57,259 bases of DNA from Faecimorpha stercoravium (GTDB taxonomy: Bacteria; Bacillota; Clostridia; Lachnospirales; Bianqueaceae), in NCBI GenBank assembly GCA_018712555.1, contig DVGT01000039.1, positions 1 to 57,259 of the forward strand, given 5' to 3'. Below are positions 48,515 to 56,826 of the stretch, in pieces. The first letter of the stretch is position 1; every line of letters starts with the position of its first letter. A model generated the notes under the pieces. That model ran no database searches and was not told the DNA's origin. It worked only from the letters and a program-made list of their open reading frames with translations. The translations under genes were made by a program, and so were the position numbers.

Positions 48515-49834
48515 TGACATTGTATGTCGATAGAGCAGGATACCGGTCAGGTCCGCTAAGAACCAGCCGATGGGGACGGAGATCCAGATCCCGATGACGC
48601 CGATAGAAGGGATAGCAGACAGCGTGTAGGCCAGTACGACACGGGTACCCAGGGAAATTACGGTCAGGACGACGGAAATGCCGGGACGCCCCACAGCCCG
48701 GTAATATCCATAGAGCATGAACAGGATACCGATGCCGATATAGAAGGAGGCCTCGATGTAGAGATACTGTACGCCCGCGTCGAGAATCGCGGCCTCAGAG
48801 GCATCCACAAAGATCAGCATGAGCGGCCGTGCGAAGAGGCAGACCAGGCTGGTGATCAGGATGCAGAAGAGAAGTACGCAGACGAAGGCGGTGCGAATGC
48901 CCTTGCGAATCCGGTCTGTCTGGCCCGCGCCATAGTTTTGTGCCACGTAAGTTGAAAAGGCGTTGCCGAAATCCTGTACGGGCATATAGGCGAAGGAATC
49001 GATCTTGACCGCGGCGGCAAAGGCTGCCATGATCACAGTACCGAAACTGTTGATGCATCCTTGTACCATGAGAATGCCCAGGTTCATGACGGATTGCTGT
49101 ACACAGGTCAGGAAAGAGAAGTGAGAGATCTCCTTTAGGATCTGCGAGTCCCATCGCATATGGCGACGGTGGATCCGAAGATCCGGGAAACGCAGCAGGG
49201 TATACAGCAGGATGCCAATGCCTGAAAAATACTGCGAAATGACGGTGGCGATGGCAGCCCCGGCGACACCCCAGTGAAATACCAGGACAAACACCAGGTC
49301 CAGAACGATGTTCATGATGGCGGAGATGGCCAGAAAGAGCAGGGGAACCGCGGAATTGCCCACGGAACGCAGCACATTGGCGAAAAAGTTGTAGAGGAAG
49401 GTGGCGGGGATTCCCCAGAAGATGCACCAGAGGTATTGGCGCATCAGGGCCATGAGTTCCGGCGGGGTCTGCATGAGAAGGAGAATCCAATCCAGCAGCA
49501 CGAAGACAAGGACTGTCAGGAGCAGCGTGATGCCCGCGATCAGGAGAAAGGAGACAAATAGGGAGCGCTTGAAACGTTCCATGTCCCTGCGACCGTATTG
49601 AATCGAGAAGGCGGTGCCGCTGCCCATACAGAGCCCCAGGAAGATCGACGTCAGGAAGGTCATCAGCGTATAGGAAGAGCCGACGGCCGCCAGGGCATCG
49701 GAGCCGAGGAATCTCCCGACGACCCAGGTATCTGCCACATTATAAAGCTGTTGTAATAGATTGCCGGCCATCAGGGGTAGGGCGAAAAGAAGGAGACCGC
49801 GGGCAATGGGGCCGCGGGTCAGATCACGTTGCAT
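48482..49834 (-). CDS. MATE-family multidrug/metabolite exporter
   Basis: This is a 450-residue, 12-helix membrane protein. ATG 49834 follows GGAGGAATGATT. It shows two homologous halves and the MATE starts RGPIARGLLLFALPLMAGNLLQ, YNVADTWVVGRFLG and, in the second half, NLGILMVQGCINSFG with YVAQNYGAGQTDRIRKG. Family members expel drugs or metabolites using Na+ or H+; the substrate is unknown. It is divergent from the Lrp-type gene and their promoters overlap at the -10 boxes. Confidence 0.92.
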   Translation of the reverse strand: MQRDLTRGPIARGLLLFALPLMAGNLLQQLYNVADTWVVGRFLGSDALAAVGSSYTLMTFLTSIFLGLCMGSGTAFSIQYGRRDMERFKRSLFVSFLLIAGITLLLTVLVFVLLDWILLLMQTPPELMALMRQYLWCIFWGIPATFLYNFFANVLRSVGNSAVPLLFLAISAIMNIVLDLVFVLVFHWGVAGAAIATVISQYFSGIGILLYTLLRFPDLRIHRRHMRWDSQILKEISHFSFLTCVQQSVMNLGILMVQGCINSFGTVIMAAFAAAVKIDSFAYMPVQDFGNAFSTYVAQNYGAGQTDRIRKGIRTAFVCVLLFCILITSLVCLFARPLMLIFVDASEAAILDAGVQYLYIEASFYIGIGILFMLYGYYRAVGRPGISVVLTVISLGTRVVLAYTLSAIPSIGVIGIWISVPIGWFLADLTGILLYRHTMSKKHVGKSENA

Positions 49835-49863
49835 AATCATTCCTCCAAACATTACGAAAGATA

Positions 49864-49892
49864 TTGATTTCAAAATGCAAATATATTATAAT
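49864..49892 (+). promoter_or_regulatory. Promoter of the Lrp/AsnC-type gene
   Basis: TTGATT (49864-49869), a 17-base spacer and TATAAT (49887-49892). The -10 box overlaps that of the opposite promoter. Confidence 0.75.
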
Positions 49893-49913
49893 GTTTACTG
49901 AATAAAATGTCAA
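49885..49913 (-). promoter_or_regulatory. Promoter of the MATE gene
   Basis: On the minus strand there is TTGACA (49913-49908), a 17-base spacer and TATAAT (49890-49885). It is face to face with the lrp-type promoter; both cannot be occupied at once. Confidence 0.78.
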
Positions 49914-49946
49914 TCCAAACTTTCGATTTTTAAAGGAGAGGGTACG

Positions 49947-50405
49947 ATGTATTTAGAAGGACTGGATGAACAGGATCAGAAGATTATAGCACTGCTCGCA
50001 GAAAACGCGCGGCGTTCCTATTCGGAGCTGGGAGAAGCTGTCGGACTGTCGCGTGTGGCCGTGAAGACGCGTATCGAGGCGATGGAGAAGAAGGGCATCA
50101 TCGAACAGTATACGACGATCATCAATCCGCAGAAGATCAGCGGCGCGGTATCCTGTTATTTTGAGATCGAGGTGGATCCTGCGCAGATGGAGGAGGTCAT
50201 TCGCCAACTTTATGAGAACGAGGACATCACACAGATCTATCGAATGACGGGCAGTGCGTGTCTGCATGTACACGCCGTCGTCCCTTCGCAGGACGATCTG
50301 GAAAAGCTGATCCGCACGCAGATGGATCCGATGCGGGGTATCCGCAGTCTGAAGAGCCATGTGATCCTGGCACGTGTAAAGGATGTGAAGGGGCTCAGGC
50401 TATAA
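49947..50405 (+). CDS. Lrp/AsnC-family transcriptional regulator
   Basis: The protein has 152 residues from ATG 49947 after AAAGGAGAGGG. The N-terminal winged helix-turn-helix is LDEQDQKIIALLAENARRSYSELGEAVGLSRVAVKTRI. The C-terminal RAM/ligand-binding domain runs from about residue 62, with the ITQIYRMTGSACLHVHAVV strand pair. Such proteins bind amino acids and form octamers or dimers. Its shared promoter region with the MATE gene makes that gene a likely target. Confidence 0.93.
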   Translation: MYLEGLDEQDQKIIALLAENARRSYSELGEAVGLSRVAVKTRIEAMEKKGIIEQYTTIINPQKISGAVSCYFEIEVDPAQMEEVIRQLYENEDITQIYRMTGSACLHVHAVVPSQDDLEKLIRTQMDPMRGIRSLKSHVILARVKDVKGLRL

Positions 50406-50423
50406 TTTTTCTCCGCAGGGCCC

Positions 50424-50454
50424 TTGACTTAAAGCTAACTTTAAGTGCTATGAT
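50424..50454 (+). promoter_or_regulatory. MerR-type promoter with AdhR-like operator before the aldo/keto reductase
   Basis: TTGACT (50424-50429) and TATGAT (50449-50454) are separated by 19 bases, longer than normal. The spacer is filled by a perfect dyad, ACTTAAAG-CTAA-CTTTAAGT (50427-50446). This equals the CTTAAAG-n4-CTTTAAG operator described for the aldehyde-responsive MerR protein AdhR of Bacillus subtilis. Long spacers with central dyads are typical of MerR-activated promoters. Confidence 0.72.
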
Positions 50455-50506
50455 ATGTGAGACGGAGCGTTGGATCCGTCGAATCTGAGAATGGAGGATA
50501 CATAGC

Positions 50507-51640
50507 ATGATTTATAAAGAGTTTCAGGGGCTTAAGCTGTCAGCATTAGGCATGGGCGCCATGCGTCTGCCGATCATCGATGGAGACGATGCCCGCATAG
50601 ATGAGAAGAAAGCAGAGGAAATGGTGGATTACGCGATGGCGCATGGCGTCAATTACTATGATACGGCCTGGGGGTATCATGATGGCAAGTCAGAGCTGGT
50701 CATGGGACGGGCGCTGTCCAAGTATCCGAGGGAGAGTTTCTATCTGACCACGAAGTTTCCCGGTTACGATCTTTCCAATATGGACAAGGTGGAGGAAATC
50801 TTTGAGAAACAGTTGGAGAAGTGTGGGGTAGAATACTTCGATTTCTATCTGTTCCATAATGTATGTGAGATGAATATCGACGCCTACCTGAACCCGAAAT
50901 ATGGGATCTATGAGTATCTGCTGCAGCAGAAGAAAGCAGGACGTATCCGTCATCTGGGATTTTCTGCCCATGGCAGTTATGATGTCATGAAGCGGTTCCT
51001 GGAGGCCTATGGCAAGGATATGGAGTTCTGCCAGATTCAGCTGAATTACCTGGATTGGAGTTTTCAGGATGCGAAGGCGAAGGTGGAACTGCTCAAGGAA
51101 TATCATCTTCCCGTATGGGTCATGGAACCGCTGAGAGGTGGTCGTCTGGCTTCTTTGACGCCGGAGGAGACCGCGAAGCTGCAGGCGATGCGGCCGGATG
51201 AGAAGGTGCCGGCCTGGGCGTTCCGGTTCCTGCAGAGCATTCCGGAGGTCACGATGGTGCTTTCCGGCATGTCCAACATGGAACAGATGCAGGAGAATAT
51301 CCGTACCTTTGAGGAGGACAAGCCGCTATCTGAGACAGAGATGAAGAATCTCCTGGCGATGGCAGAGGAGATGGTGAAGAAGATCGTTCTTCCCTGTACG
51401 GCTTGTCATTACTGTGTGAGCCACTGCCCGCAGGGCCTGGATATTCCGAGACTGTTGGAACTGTATAACGAGCATTGCTTTACCCAGGGCGGATTCATCG
51501 CGCCCATGGCATTGGCTGCGATTCCGCAGGACAAGCAGCCTACGTCCTGCATCGGATGCCGCAGTTGTGAGGCCGTATGTCCGCAGCAGATTCATATATC
51601 GGAGGCGATGGCAGACTTCGCTGCCAAGCTGGGAGCCTAA
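50507..51640 (+). CDS. Aldo/keto reductase with C-terminal 4Fe-4S domain
   Basis: The protein has 377 residues from ATG 50507 after GGAGGATACATAGC. Residues 1-270 form an AKR barrel: SALGMGAMRLP, the catalytic region NYYDTAWGYHDGKSE (Asp-Tyr), TTKFPGYD with the catalytic Lys, and FYLFHNV. Residues 298-377 hold a ferredoxin-like domain with CTACHYCVSHCP and CIGCRSCEAVCPQ, eight cysteines for two [4Fe-4S] clusters. Such anaerobic enzymes may use ferredoxin rather than NADPH. The aldehyde-type operator upstream suggests carbonyl detoxification. Confidence 0.9.
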   Translation: MIYKEFQGLKLSALGMGAMRLPIIDGDDARIDEKKAEEMVDYAMAHGVNYYDTAWGYHDGKSELVMGRALSKYPRESFYLTTKFPGYDLSNMDKVEEIFEKQLEKCGVEYFDFYLFHNVCEMNIDAYLNPKYGIYEYLLQQKKAGRIRHLGFSAHGSYDVMKRFLEAYGKDMEFCQIQLNYLDWSFQDAKAKVELLKEYHLPVWVMEPLRGGRLASLTPEETAKLQAMRPDEKVPAWAFRFLQSIPEVTMVLSGMSNMEQMQENIRTFEEDKPLSETEMKNLLAMAEEMVKKIVLPCTACHYCVSHCPQGLDIPRLLELYNEHCFTQGGFIAPMALAAIPQDKQPTSCIGCRSCEAVCPQQIHISEAMADFAAKLGA

Positions 51641-51686
51641 AAAAAAGAGCTCTTCGGGAATATTTTCCGAGAGCTCTTTTTTCATG
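51641..51686. terminator. Bidirectional terminator between the reductase and uvrA2
   Basis: AAAAAAGAGCTCT and AGAGCTCTTTTTT pair, with additional TCGG/CCGA pairing, around GAATATTTT. It serves both convergent genes. Confidence 0.92.
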
Positions 51687-51690
51687 AGAT

Positions 51691-54201
51691 TTATCGCAGG
51701 TAGCGCCCGGTGACGCTGTCCGGGTTCTCTGCGATCTGCGAAGGCGTGCCGGAGGCGATGATGCGGCCTCCCTGCTGGCCGCCGCCGGGCCCCATGTCGA
51801 TCACATAGTCGGCATTGGCGATGACATCCAGATCGTGTTCAATCACGATGACTGTGGCGCCCTGGTCGATCAGTTTCTGAAAGATGTCGATCAGGGTACG
51901 GACATCCAGCGGATGCAGGCCGATGGAAGGCTCGTCAAACACATAGAGCGCGTCTTCCTGATTCTTGCCGATTTCTGCGGCGAGTTTGAGGCGTTGCGCT
52001 TCGCCGCCGGAAAGAGCAGGTGTTGCTTCGCCAAGCGTCAGGTAACCCAGCCCCAGATCGACCAGGACTTGCAGCTTCTCCTGAACCTTCCGGAGGCCCC
52101 GCGTTTTTTCCAGCGCCTGTTCCACAGTCAGAGAAAGCAGCTCTGGCAGGGAGAGCCCTGGCTCGTCCGCGGAGGAGAGGCGGCGGATCTGATAAGCCTG
52201 CCTGGCATAGCGAGAACCACCGCAATCCGGACAGGGAATCTCCACATCTGGAAGAAACTGGATATCCATGGTGATCTGTCCCGTGCCATCACAGGTGGGA
52301 CAACGGAGAGAGCCCGTATTATAGGAGAAGTCACTGACCTTGTATCCCGCGGATTTCGCCGCGGGCAGCGCGGCATAGGCACGCCGCAGATCGTCTAATA
52401 CATTGCTGTAGGTGGCGACGGTGGAGCGCACGTTCGTACCGATGGGCGTGGCGTCGATGAAATGAACCCGATGGATTCCTGGCGCGTCCACCTGGTGAAT
52501 ATGAGGCGGCAGCGGCGCCTGGCGCAGATGGGCCTGCAGAGCCGGGATGAGGCTTTCCAGGATCAGCGTGGTCTTTCCAGAGCCGGAAACGCCGGTGACG
52601 GCGATGAGGCGTCCTTTGGGGATCGAGAGATCCAGGGCATGGACCGTATGGAGCGGGGCAGTGGACAGATGGATTTGTCCTCGCGCAAACATCTCGTCAT
52701 CAGGAATCTTGAAACGTACACGGGCCGGCTTGGGATCCCGCAGGAAGGGGGCGATCAGGGAATGGGGATTTTGCGCCACCTCCTGCACGGTGCCAGAGCA
52801 GAGCAATTGACCGCCATGGGTGCCGGCACCAGGGCCCATCTCCAAAAGCCAATCCGCCGAGCGAAGCAGGCGCGCGTCATGATCGACCAACACCACGGAA
52901 TTGCCATGATCGATCAGATCCTCGACCATACCCAGGAGTCCGTCCACGTTGGCGGGATGTAGGCCGATGGAGGGCTCGTCCAGCACATAAAGAACGCCGG
53001 TGGTACGGTTGCGCACGGCCCGGGCAAGCTGGACGCGCTGACGTTCGCCGGTGGACAGGGTGGAACCGGCCCGATCCAGGGAAAGATAGCCCAGACCCAG
53101 ATCCATGAGCCGTTTGGAAGTGTGCAGGAACTGTCCCGTTATACTCTCGGCCATCTCGCGAAGCGCGGTATCCGGCATGGCGGCGGGAACACTCTCTACC
53201 CAGGGGATCAGCATGTCCAGCGTCATGGCAGAGGCTTCGGCCAGATTGAGTCCTAACAGGCGTGTGGAACGGGCCTTGGCACAGAGACGACTGCCGCCGC
53301 AGTCCGGGCAGACATCTTGCTTGAGGAATTTCTCCACCCGCTTCATGCCCTTATCATCCTTGACCTTCGCCAGCGCGTTTTCCACCGTGTACACGGCGTT
53401 GTAATAGGTGAAATCCAGTTCGCCGGCCTGATTGCTATTCTTGGCCTTGTACAGGATGTGGCGTTTTTCCGCGGGACCGTGAAAGACGATCTCACGTTCT
53501 TCATCCGTCAGCTGAGAGAAGGGGATGTCGGTGCGAACGCCCATGGCGCGGCAGACATCCGTCATGAGCGACCACATGAGGGAGTTCCATGGCGCGACGG
53601 CCCCCTCGTCGATGGAGAGGGATTCGTCCGGTACCAGGGTGGATTCGTCCACGGTTCGCACGATACCGGTGCCGCCACAGGTAGGACAGGCGCCTTCACT
53701 GTTGAAGGCGAAGCTCTCGGCGCTGGGGCCGTCGAAGGAAGCGCCGCAAACGGGGCAGACCAGGGGCTTTCCCAGCGCCACATCCGCCGTGGGAGGCAGA
53801 TCGTGGCCGTTCGGACAGCGGTGGCTTCCTAGACGGGAATACATGAGGCGCAGGCTGTTCAGCAGTTCCGTTGCCGTGCCGAAGGTGCTGCGAATCCCGG
53901 GCACAGCAGGGCGCTGGTGCAGCGCCAACGCGGCCGGGACATTTTCGATGCTGTCGATCTTTGCTTCCGCTGCCTGCGTCATGCGCCGCCTCGTATAGGT
54001 GGACAGCGCTTCCAGGTAACGCCGCGACCCTTCGGCGTAGAGAATGCCCAGCGCCAGGGAAGACTTTCCAGAACCGGATACGCCGGCGATTCCGACAAGT
54101 TTTCCCAGAGGGACTTCCAGATCCAGATTTTTCAGGTTGTGCACCCGGGCGCCGTGAATCACGATATGGTCCGGCGCGCTATGATTTTGCGAATCCCGCA
54201 T
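51691..54201 (-). CDS. UvrA2-like ABC ATPase (UvrA paralogue)
   Basis: The protein has 836 residues. ATG 54201 follows GGAGGAGG; a longer in-frame extension upstream has no such site and crosses the uvrA2 promoter. It has two ABC modules with Walker A GVSGSGKSSLALGIL and GVSGSGKTTLILESL, and the signatures LSTGERQRVQLARAV and LSGGEAQRLKLAAEI. Zinc-binding cysteine pairs are present (CPVCGASFD, CPTCGGTG; CPDCGGSR; CPTCDGTGQ). It is about 100 residues shorter than true UvrA (about 940), in the region of the UvrB-binding domain. UvrA2 proteins act in tolerance to DNA-binding drugs or in accessory repair. Confidence 0.88.
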   Translation of the reverse strand: MRDSQNHSAPDHIVIHGARVHNLKNLDLEVPLGKLVGIAGVSGSGKSSLALGILYAEGSRRYLEALSTYTRRRMTQAAEAKIDSIENVPAALALHQRPAVPGIRSTFGTATELLNSLRLMYSRLGSHRCPNGHDLPPTADVALGKPLVCPVCGASFDGPSAESFAFNSEGACPTCGGTGIVRTVDESTLVPDESLSIDEGAVAPWNSLMWSLMTDVCRAMGVRTDIPFSQLTDEEREIVFHGPAEKRHILYKAKNSNQAGELDFTYYNAVYTVENALAKVKDDKGMKRVEKFLKQDVCPDCGGSRLCAKARSTRLLGLNLAEASAMTLDMLIPWVESVPAAMPDTALREMAESITGQFLHTSKRLMDLGLGYLSLDRAGSTLSTGERQRVQLARAVRNRTTGVLYVLDEPSIGLHPANVDGLLGMVEDLIDHGNSVVLVDHDARLLRSADWLLEMGPGAGTHGGQLLCSGTVQEVAQNPHSLIAPFLRDPKPARVRFKIPDDEMFARGQIHLSTAPLHTVHALDLSIPKGRLIAVTGVSGSGKTTLILESLIPALQAHLRQAPLPPHIHQVDAPGIHRVHFIDATPIGTNVRSTVATYSNVLDDLRRAYAALPAAKSAGYKVSDFSYNTGSLRCPTCDGTGQITMDIQFLPDVEIPCPDCGGSRYARQAYQIRRLSSADEPGLSLPELLSLTVEQALEKTRGLRKVQEKLQVLVDLGLGYLTLGEATPALSGGEAQRLKLAAEIGKNQEDALYVFDEPSIGLHPLDVRTLIDIFQKLIDQGATVIVIEHDLDVIANADYVIDMGPGGGQQGGRIIASGTPSQIAENPDSVTGRYLR

Positions 54202-54246
54202 GATATACCTCCTCCATGATATAAGGCGACAATCTGTGCCCTGCCT

Positions 54247-54252
54247 ATTATA
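54247..54252 (-). promoter_or_regulatory. Probable -10 box of the uvrA2 gene
   Basis: TATAAT on the minus strand (54252-54247), 46 bases before the start codon. The -35 region (TGCAAA at 17 bases) is weak. Confidence 0.4.
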
Positions 54253-54282
54253 ACATGATTCGGTCGGGTTTGCATTTTTTAT

Positions 54283-54311
54283 TTTACGCAGCGGGAAAGA
54301 TGTGGTACAAT
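54283..54311 (+). promoter_or_regulatory. Promoter of the nitrilase-family gene
   Basis: TTTACG (54283-54288), a 17-base spacer and TACAAT (54306-54311), at the edge of leader element copy A. A second TACAAT in copy B (54412-54417) lacks a -35 box. Confidence 0.55.
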
Positions 54312-54396
54312 GGGCGTGGCTTGGCAAAATTCTATATAGGGAAGCGATGGAGCCACGCCACGAGTTTGCCGCCAGAGGGCGTCAAACTCCGAAGGA
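54301..54396 (+). repeat. Structured leader element, copy A
   Basis: It starts TGTGGTACAAT, then GGCGTGGCT (54313-54321) pairs with AGCCACGCC (54351-54359). Next, GAGTTTGCCGCC pairs with GGCGTCAAACTC (54362-54389) around AGAG, then CCGAAGGA. It is the same element as copy C before the lipoprotein gene at 2030. Confidence 0.7.
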
Positions 54397-54406
54397 TGCT
54401 TATGCT

Positions 54407-54503
54407 TGTGGTACAATGGGCGTGGCTTGGCAAAATTCTATATAGGGAGAGCGATGGAGCCACGCCACGAGTTTGCCGCCAGAGGGCGTCAAACTCCGAA
54501 GGA
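54407..54503 (+). repeat. Structured leader element, copy B
   Basis: This is a nearly exact tandem repeat of copy A, 106 bases downstream (one extra base in GGGAGAGCGATGG). It ends just before the ribosome binding site GGAAAGGAGAGG of the nitrilase-family gene. It should be fully inside the transcript made from the copy A promoter. Confidence 0.72.
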
Positions 54504-54517
54504 AAGGAGAGGAAACG

Positions 54518-55399
54518 ATGCGTGAGTTACGAGTAGCGCTTTTACAGATTGCACCGGGAGAAAACCTGCTGATGAGCCGGGAAAAAGGAATTCAAGCCTG
54601 CCGGGAGGCGAAGAAACTGGGGGCGGATATCGCGCTGTTCCCGGAGATGTTTAGCAATGGATATCGAATCTATGATCGGCCGGTGGCGGTCTGGAGCCAG
54701 GAGGCGATCTCGGTGGAGGATCCGTTTGTCTTAAGTTTTGGAAAACTGGCGCAGGAACTGGGAATGGCGATCGGGATCACACTGCTGGAATCCTGCGCGA
54801 CCGGGCCAAGAAATACGTTGGTTCTGTGGGATCGCTGGGGACGGCGAGTGCTTACGTATGCCAAGGTGCATACCTGTGATTTTGATGTGGAGAGAGCCCT
54901 GACGCCGGGAGAGGATTTCTACGTGACAGAACTGGATACCGCCATAGGGCCTGTGAAGGTGGGGGCGATGATCTGTTTTGACAGGGAGTTCCCGGAGAGT
55001 GCGCGTATTCTCATGCTAAAAGGCGCGGAAATAGTTCTTGTGCCGAACGCCTGCCCCATGGAGATCAACCGCCTGGCACAGCTGCGCGGCCGGGCCTATG
55101 AGAACATGATGGGGATCGCCACCTGCAACTATCCGGCAGGCGTGCCGGACTGCAATGGGCATTCCAATGCGTTTGATGGCATGGCGTACTGGCCAGAGCT
55201 CCCGAAATCACGGGACACCTGCATTCTGGAAGCCGGCGAGGAGGCAGGGGTCTATATCGCGGCGTTCGATATGGAAAGATTGCGGGAATACCGGGCCAGC
55301 GAGGTGCATGGAAACGCCTTCCGTCATCCGAAAAAATATAAGCTCCTGGTGGAGGAGCGCATCCAGGAGCCGTTTATACGAAAAGAATATAGGGGATGA
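54518..55399 (+). CDS. Carbon-nitrogen hydrolase (nitrilase superfamily)
   Basis: The protein has 293 residues from ATG 54518 after GGAAAGGAGAGG. The catalytic triad is visible: Glu in LFPEMFSNGY, Lys in TYAKVHTCDFD and Cys in GAMICFDREFPESA. The alpha-beta-beta-alpha fold is complete. Family members hydrolyse amides or carbamoyl compounds (N-carbamoylputrescine, omega-amides, beta-ureidopropionate). The substrate is unknown. It is unusual in having two copies of the leader element upstream, which suggests special control. Confidence 0.9.
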   Translation: MRELRVALLQIAPGENLLMSREKGIQACREAKKLGADIALFPEMFSNGYRIYDRPVAVWSQEAISVEDPFVLSFGKLAQELGMAIGITLLESCATGPRNTLVLWDRWGRRVLTYAKVHTCDFDVERALTPGEDFYVTELDTAIGPVKVGAMICFDREFPESARILMLKGAEIVLVPNACPMEINRLAQLRGRAYENMMGIATCNYPAGVPDCNGHSNAFDGMAYWPELPKSRDTCILEAGEEAGVYIAAFDMERLREYRASEVHGNAFRHPKKYKLLVEERIQEPFIRKEYRG

Positions 55400-55412
55400 G
55401 GAACAAACTTGC

Positions 55413-56564
55413 TCAGCTCCTCAGGTTTTCCTCGAATTCCAGCAGAAGCTGGGGCGATTGAGCAGGATCTAGCGGAATCTCATATAGAAGGTCCGGATAG
55501 CCTGGCCCGATGCCGACGAGCAGCACGAGGACAGAGTCCGAAGAGAGCAGCTGGGGCCTGAACCCCCATACTTCTCTGGAGAGTGATGGATCGGAGATCA
55601 ACTGGCCGTTTTGGAGAGGATTCCCTTCAAAATCATAGAGTGTAAATACAACATCATTCCTGCCGATGATCCCGAAGAAGTAAGAATCACCCAGGAAAAA
55701 AGTAAGACTCGGTTGGTCGGGGTGGATCTCTTGCCAGGGTTCCAGTGTCCCAGCATAACGGTAGATTATGCTTTTGTCATCATAATATATAGAAAAATAT
55801 ATGGAATCTTCTATATAACGCATGTCTCGGGTATCACCCTCGTTTTCAAGAGTCGTCTGAGCCAGCGTCTGAAGATCTCCAGAGGCGCTGTCGTAGGCAT
55901 ATAAGGTGAGGTCTCCGGAATCGATCGTTCCTTCTACGCCCAGATAGACAGTATTTCCTGTCACTTGATAAAAGTAGTCGACGCCGGGGACTTCCAGGAT
56001 CTGCTTGGGTTCCTGCTCCGTGTTGCCCAGGATCGCCTGCGTGAGGCGAATCAGGGACTGGTTTTCTCCTTCGACAACACGGGAGACGGCCTGTACGGCA
56101 TAGACATATCCCCGGTGCAGCCAGACAGAATTGGAAATGCCGCCGCGAAGAGACTGCACGAGCTCCCGCTCGGTGCCATCCGGGCGCATGCGATATAACA
56201 GAGTGCCCTGCTGTACCCAGTAGACATAGCCATCGTAGAACATCAGATTGCCGCCGCCGGCTAGGTACGCGTTGCATTCAATGCTGGAATGACTGCATTC
56301 CGGTTTGCCGCAAAGAACGCCGGAAGTCCCCGTATCTTTATCCAGATAATGCAAATATAGATTATTATCGGAAAGAAGATAATATGCGTCTTCCGATTCA
56401 CAGGCCCGACTTTCTTTTGTTACCCCATTGCGGAAATCATAGTCTGGCAGAAATTCTTCAGTGTCGAATTTGGCATCCAGGAGAAGAGAAGACGCGGGAT
56501 CAGGAGCGTTCGAACAGGCGGTCAGAAAGAGGCAGAGGTAGAGCAACAGTATCTTTTTATACAT
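55413..56564 (-). CDS. Lipoprotein with propeller-like DUF5050-type domain
   Basis: The protein has 383 residues. ATG 56564 follows AAGGAGAG. Residues 1-18 form a signal peptide with lipobox TAC. The mature part has repeated strand patterns: DAYYLLSDNNLYLHYLDKDTG, LMFYDGYVYWVQQGTLLYRM, GYVYAVQ, YFYQVTGNTVYLGVEG, YFSIYYDDKSIIYRY. These fit a beta-propeller of the DUF5050 type. A Cys-rich loop (CGKPECSHSSIEC) is typical of this group. The function is unknown. It is convergent with the nitrilase gene. Confidence 0.78.
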   Translation of the reverse strand: MYKKILLLYLCLFLTACSNAPDPASSLLLDAKFDTEEFLPDYDFRNGVTKESRACESEDAYYLLSDNNLYLHYLDKDTGTSGVLCGKPECSHSSIECNAYLAGGGNLMFYDGYVYWVQQGTLLYRMRPDGTERELVQSLRGGISNSVWLHRGYVYAVQAVSRVVEGENQSLIRLTQAILGNTEQEPKQILEVPGVDYFYQVTGNTVYLGVEGTIDSGDLTLYAYDSASGDLQTLAQTTLENEGDTRDMRYIEDSIYFSIYYDDKSIIYRYAGTLEPWQEIHPDQPSLTFFLGDSYFFGIIGRNDVVFTLYDFEGNPLQNGQLISDPSLSREVWGFRPQLLSSDSVLVLLVGIGPGYPDLLYEIPLDPAQSPQLLLEFEENLRS

Positions 56565-56681
56565 TGTGAAACTCTCCTTATATTTAGAAAAGGAGACGCC
56601 GGCGGCATATCCAGGTAATTTCATCATCGTGAGCATCTACGAGGTTAATCTTGTTATAGTGAAATTCCATTCGTTTTCTCT

Positions 56682-56710
56682 ATAATAGAGGATATAGATG
56701 AGGATGTCAA
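56682..56710 (-). promoter_or_regulatory. Promoter of the right-end lipoprotein gene
   Basis: Minus strand TTGACA (56710-56705), a 17-base spacer and TATTAT (56687-56682), 118 bases before the start codon. Confidence 0.7.
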
Positions 56711-56826
56711 GAGAGCTTTTGAAAATTTCTGAAAAATAATCCGCATAAGGCATCCTGTGGGAATCGTCCCCAGGAGACTTGAGATTCCCCAATAAACGGG
56801 TCGTTGCAAAATAGATGAGAAATCAT

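Noticed and set aside
54202..54327. Upstream extension of the uvrA2 frame
   Set aside because: It runs across the promoter region and leader element copy A and lacks UvrA-like sequence; the ATG at 54201 has GGAGGAGG.
54301..54503. Known riboswitch (c-di-GMP, fluoride, ZTP, THF, SAM and similar)
   Set aside because: None of the conserved cores I know for these classes is present, so no named class is claimed.
54255..54536. Open frame of 93 codons across the tandem leader elements
   Set aside because: It follows the repeat, has no ribosome binding site and overlaps the nitrilase start in another frame.
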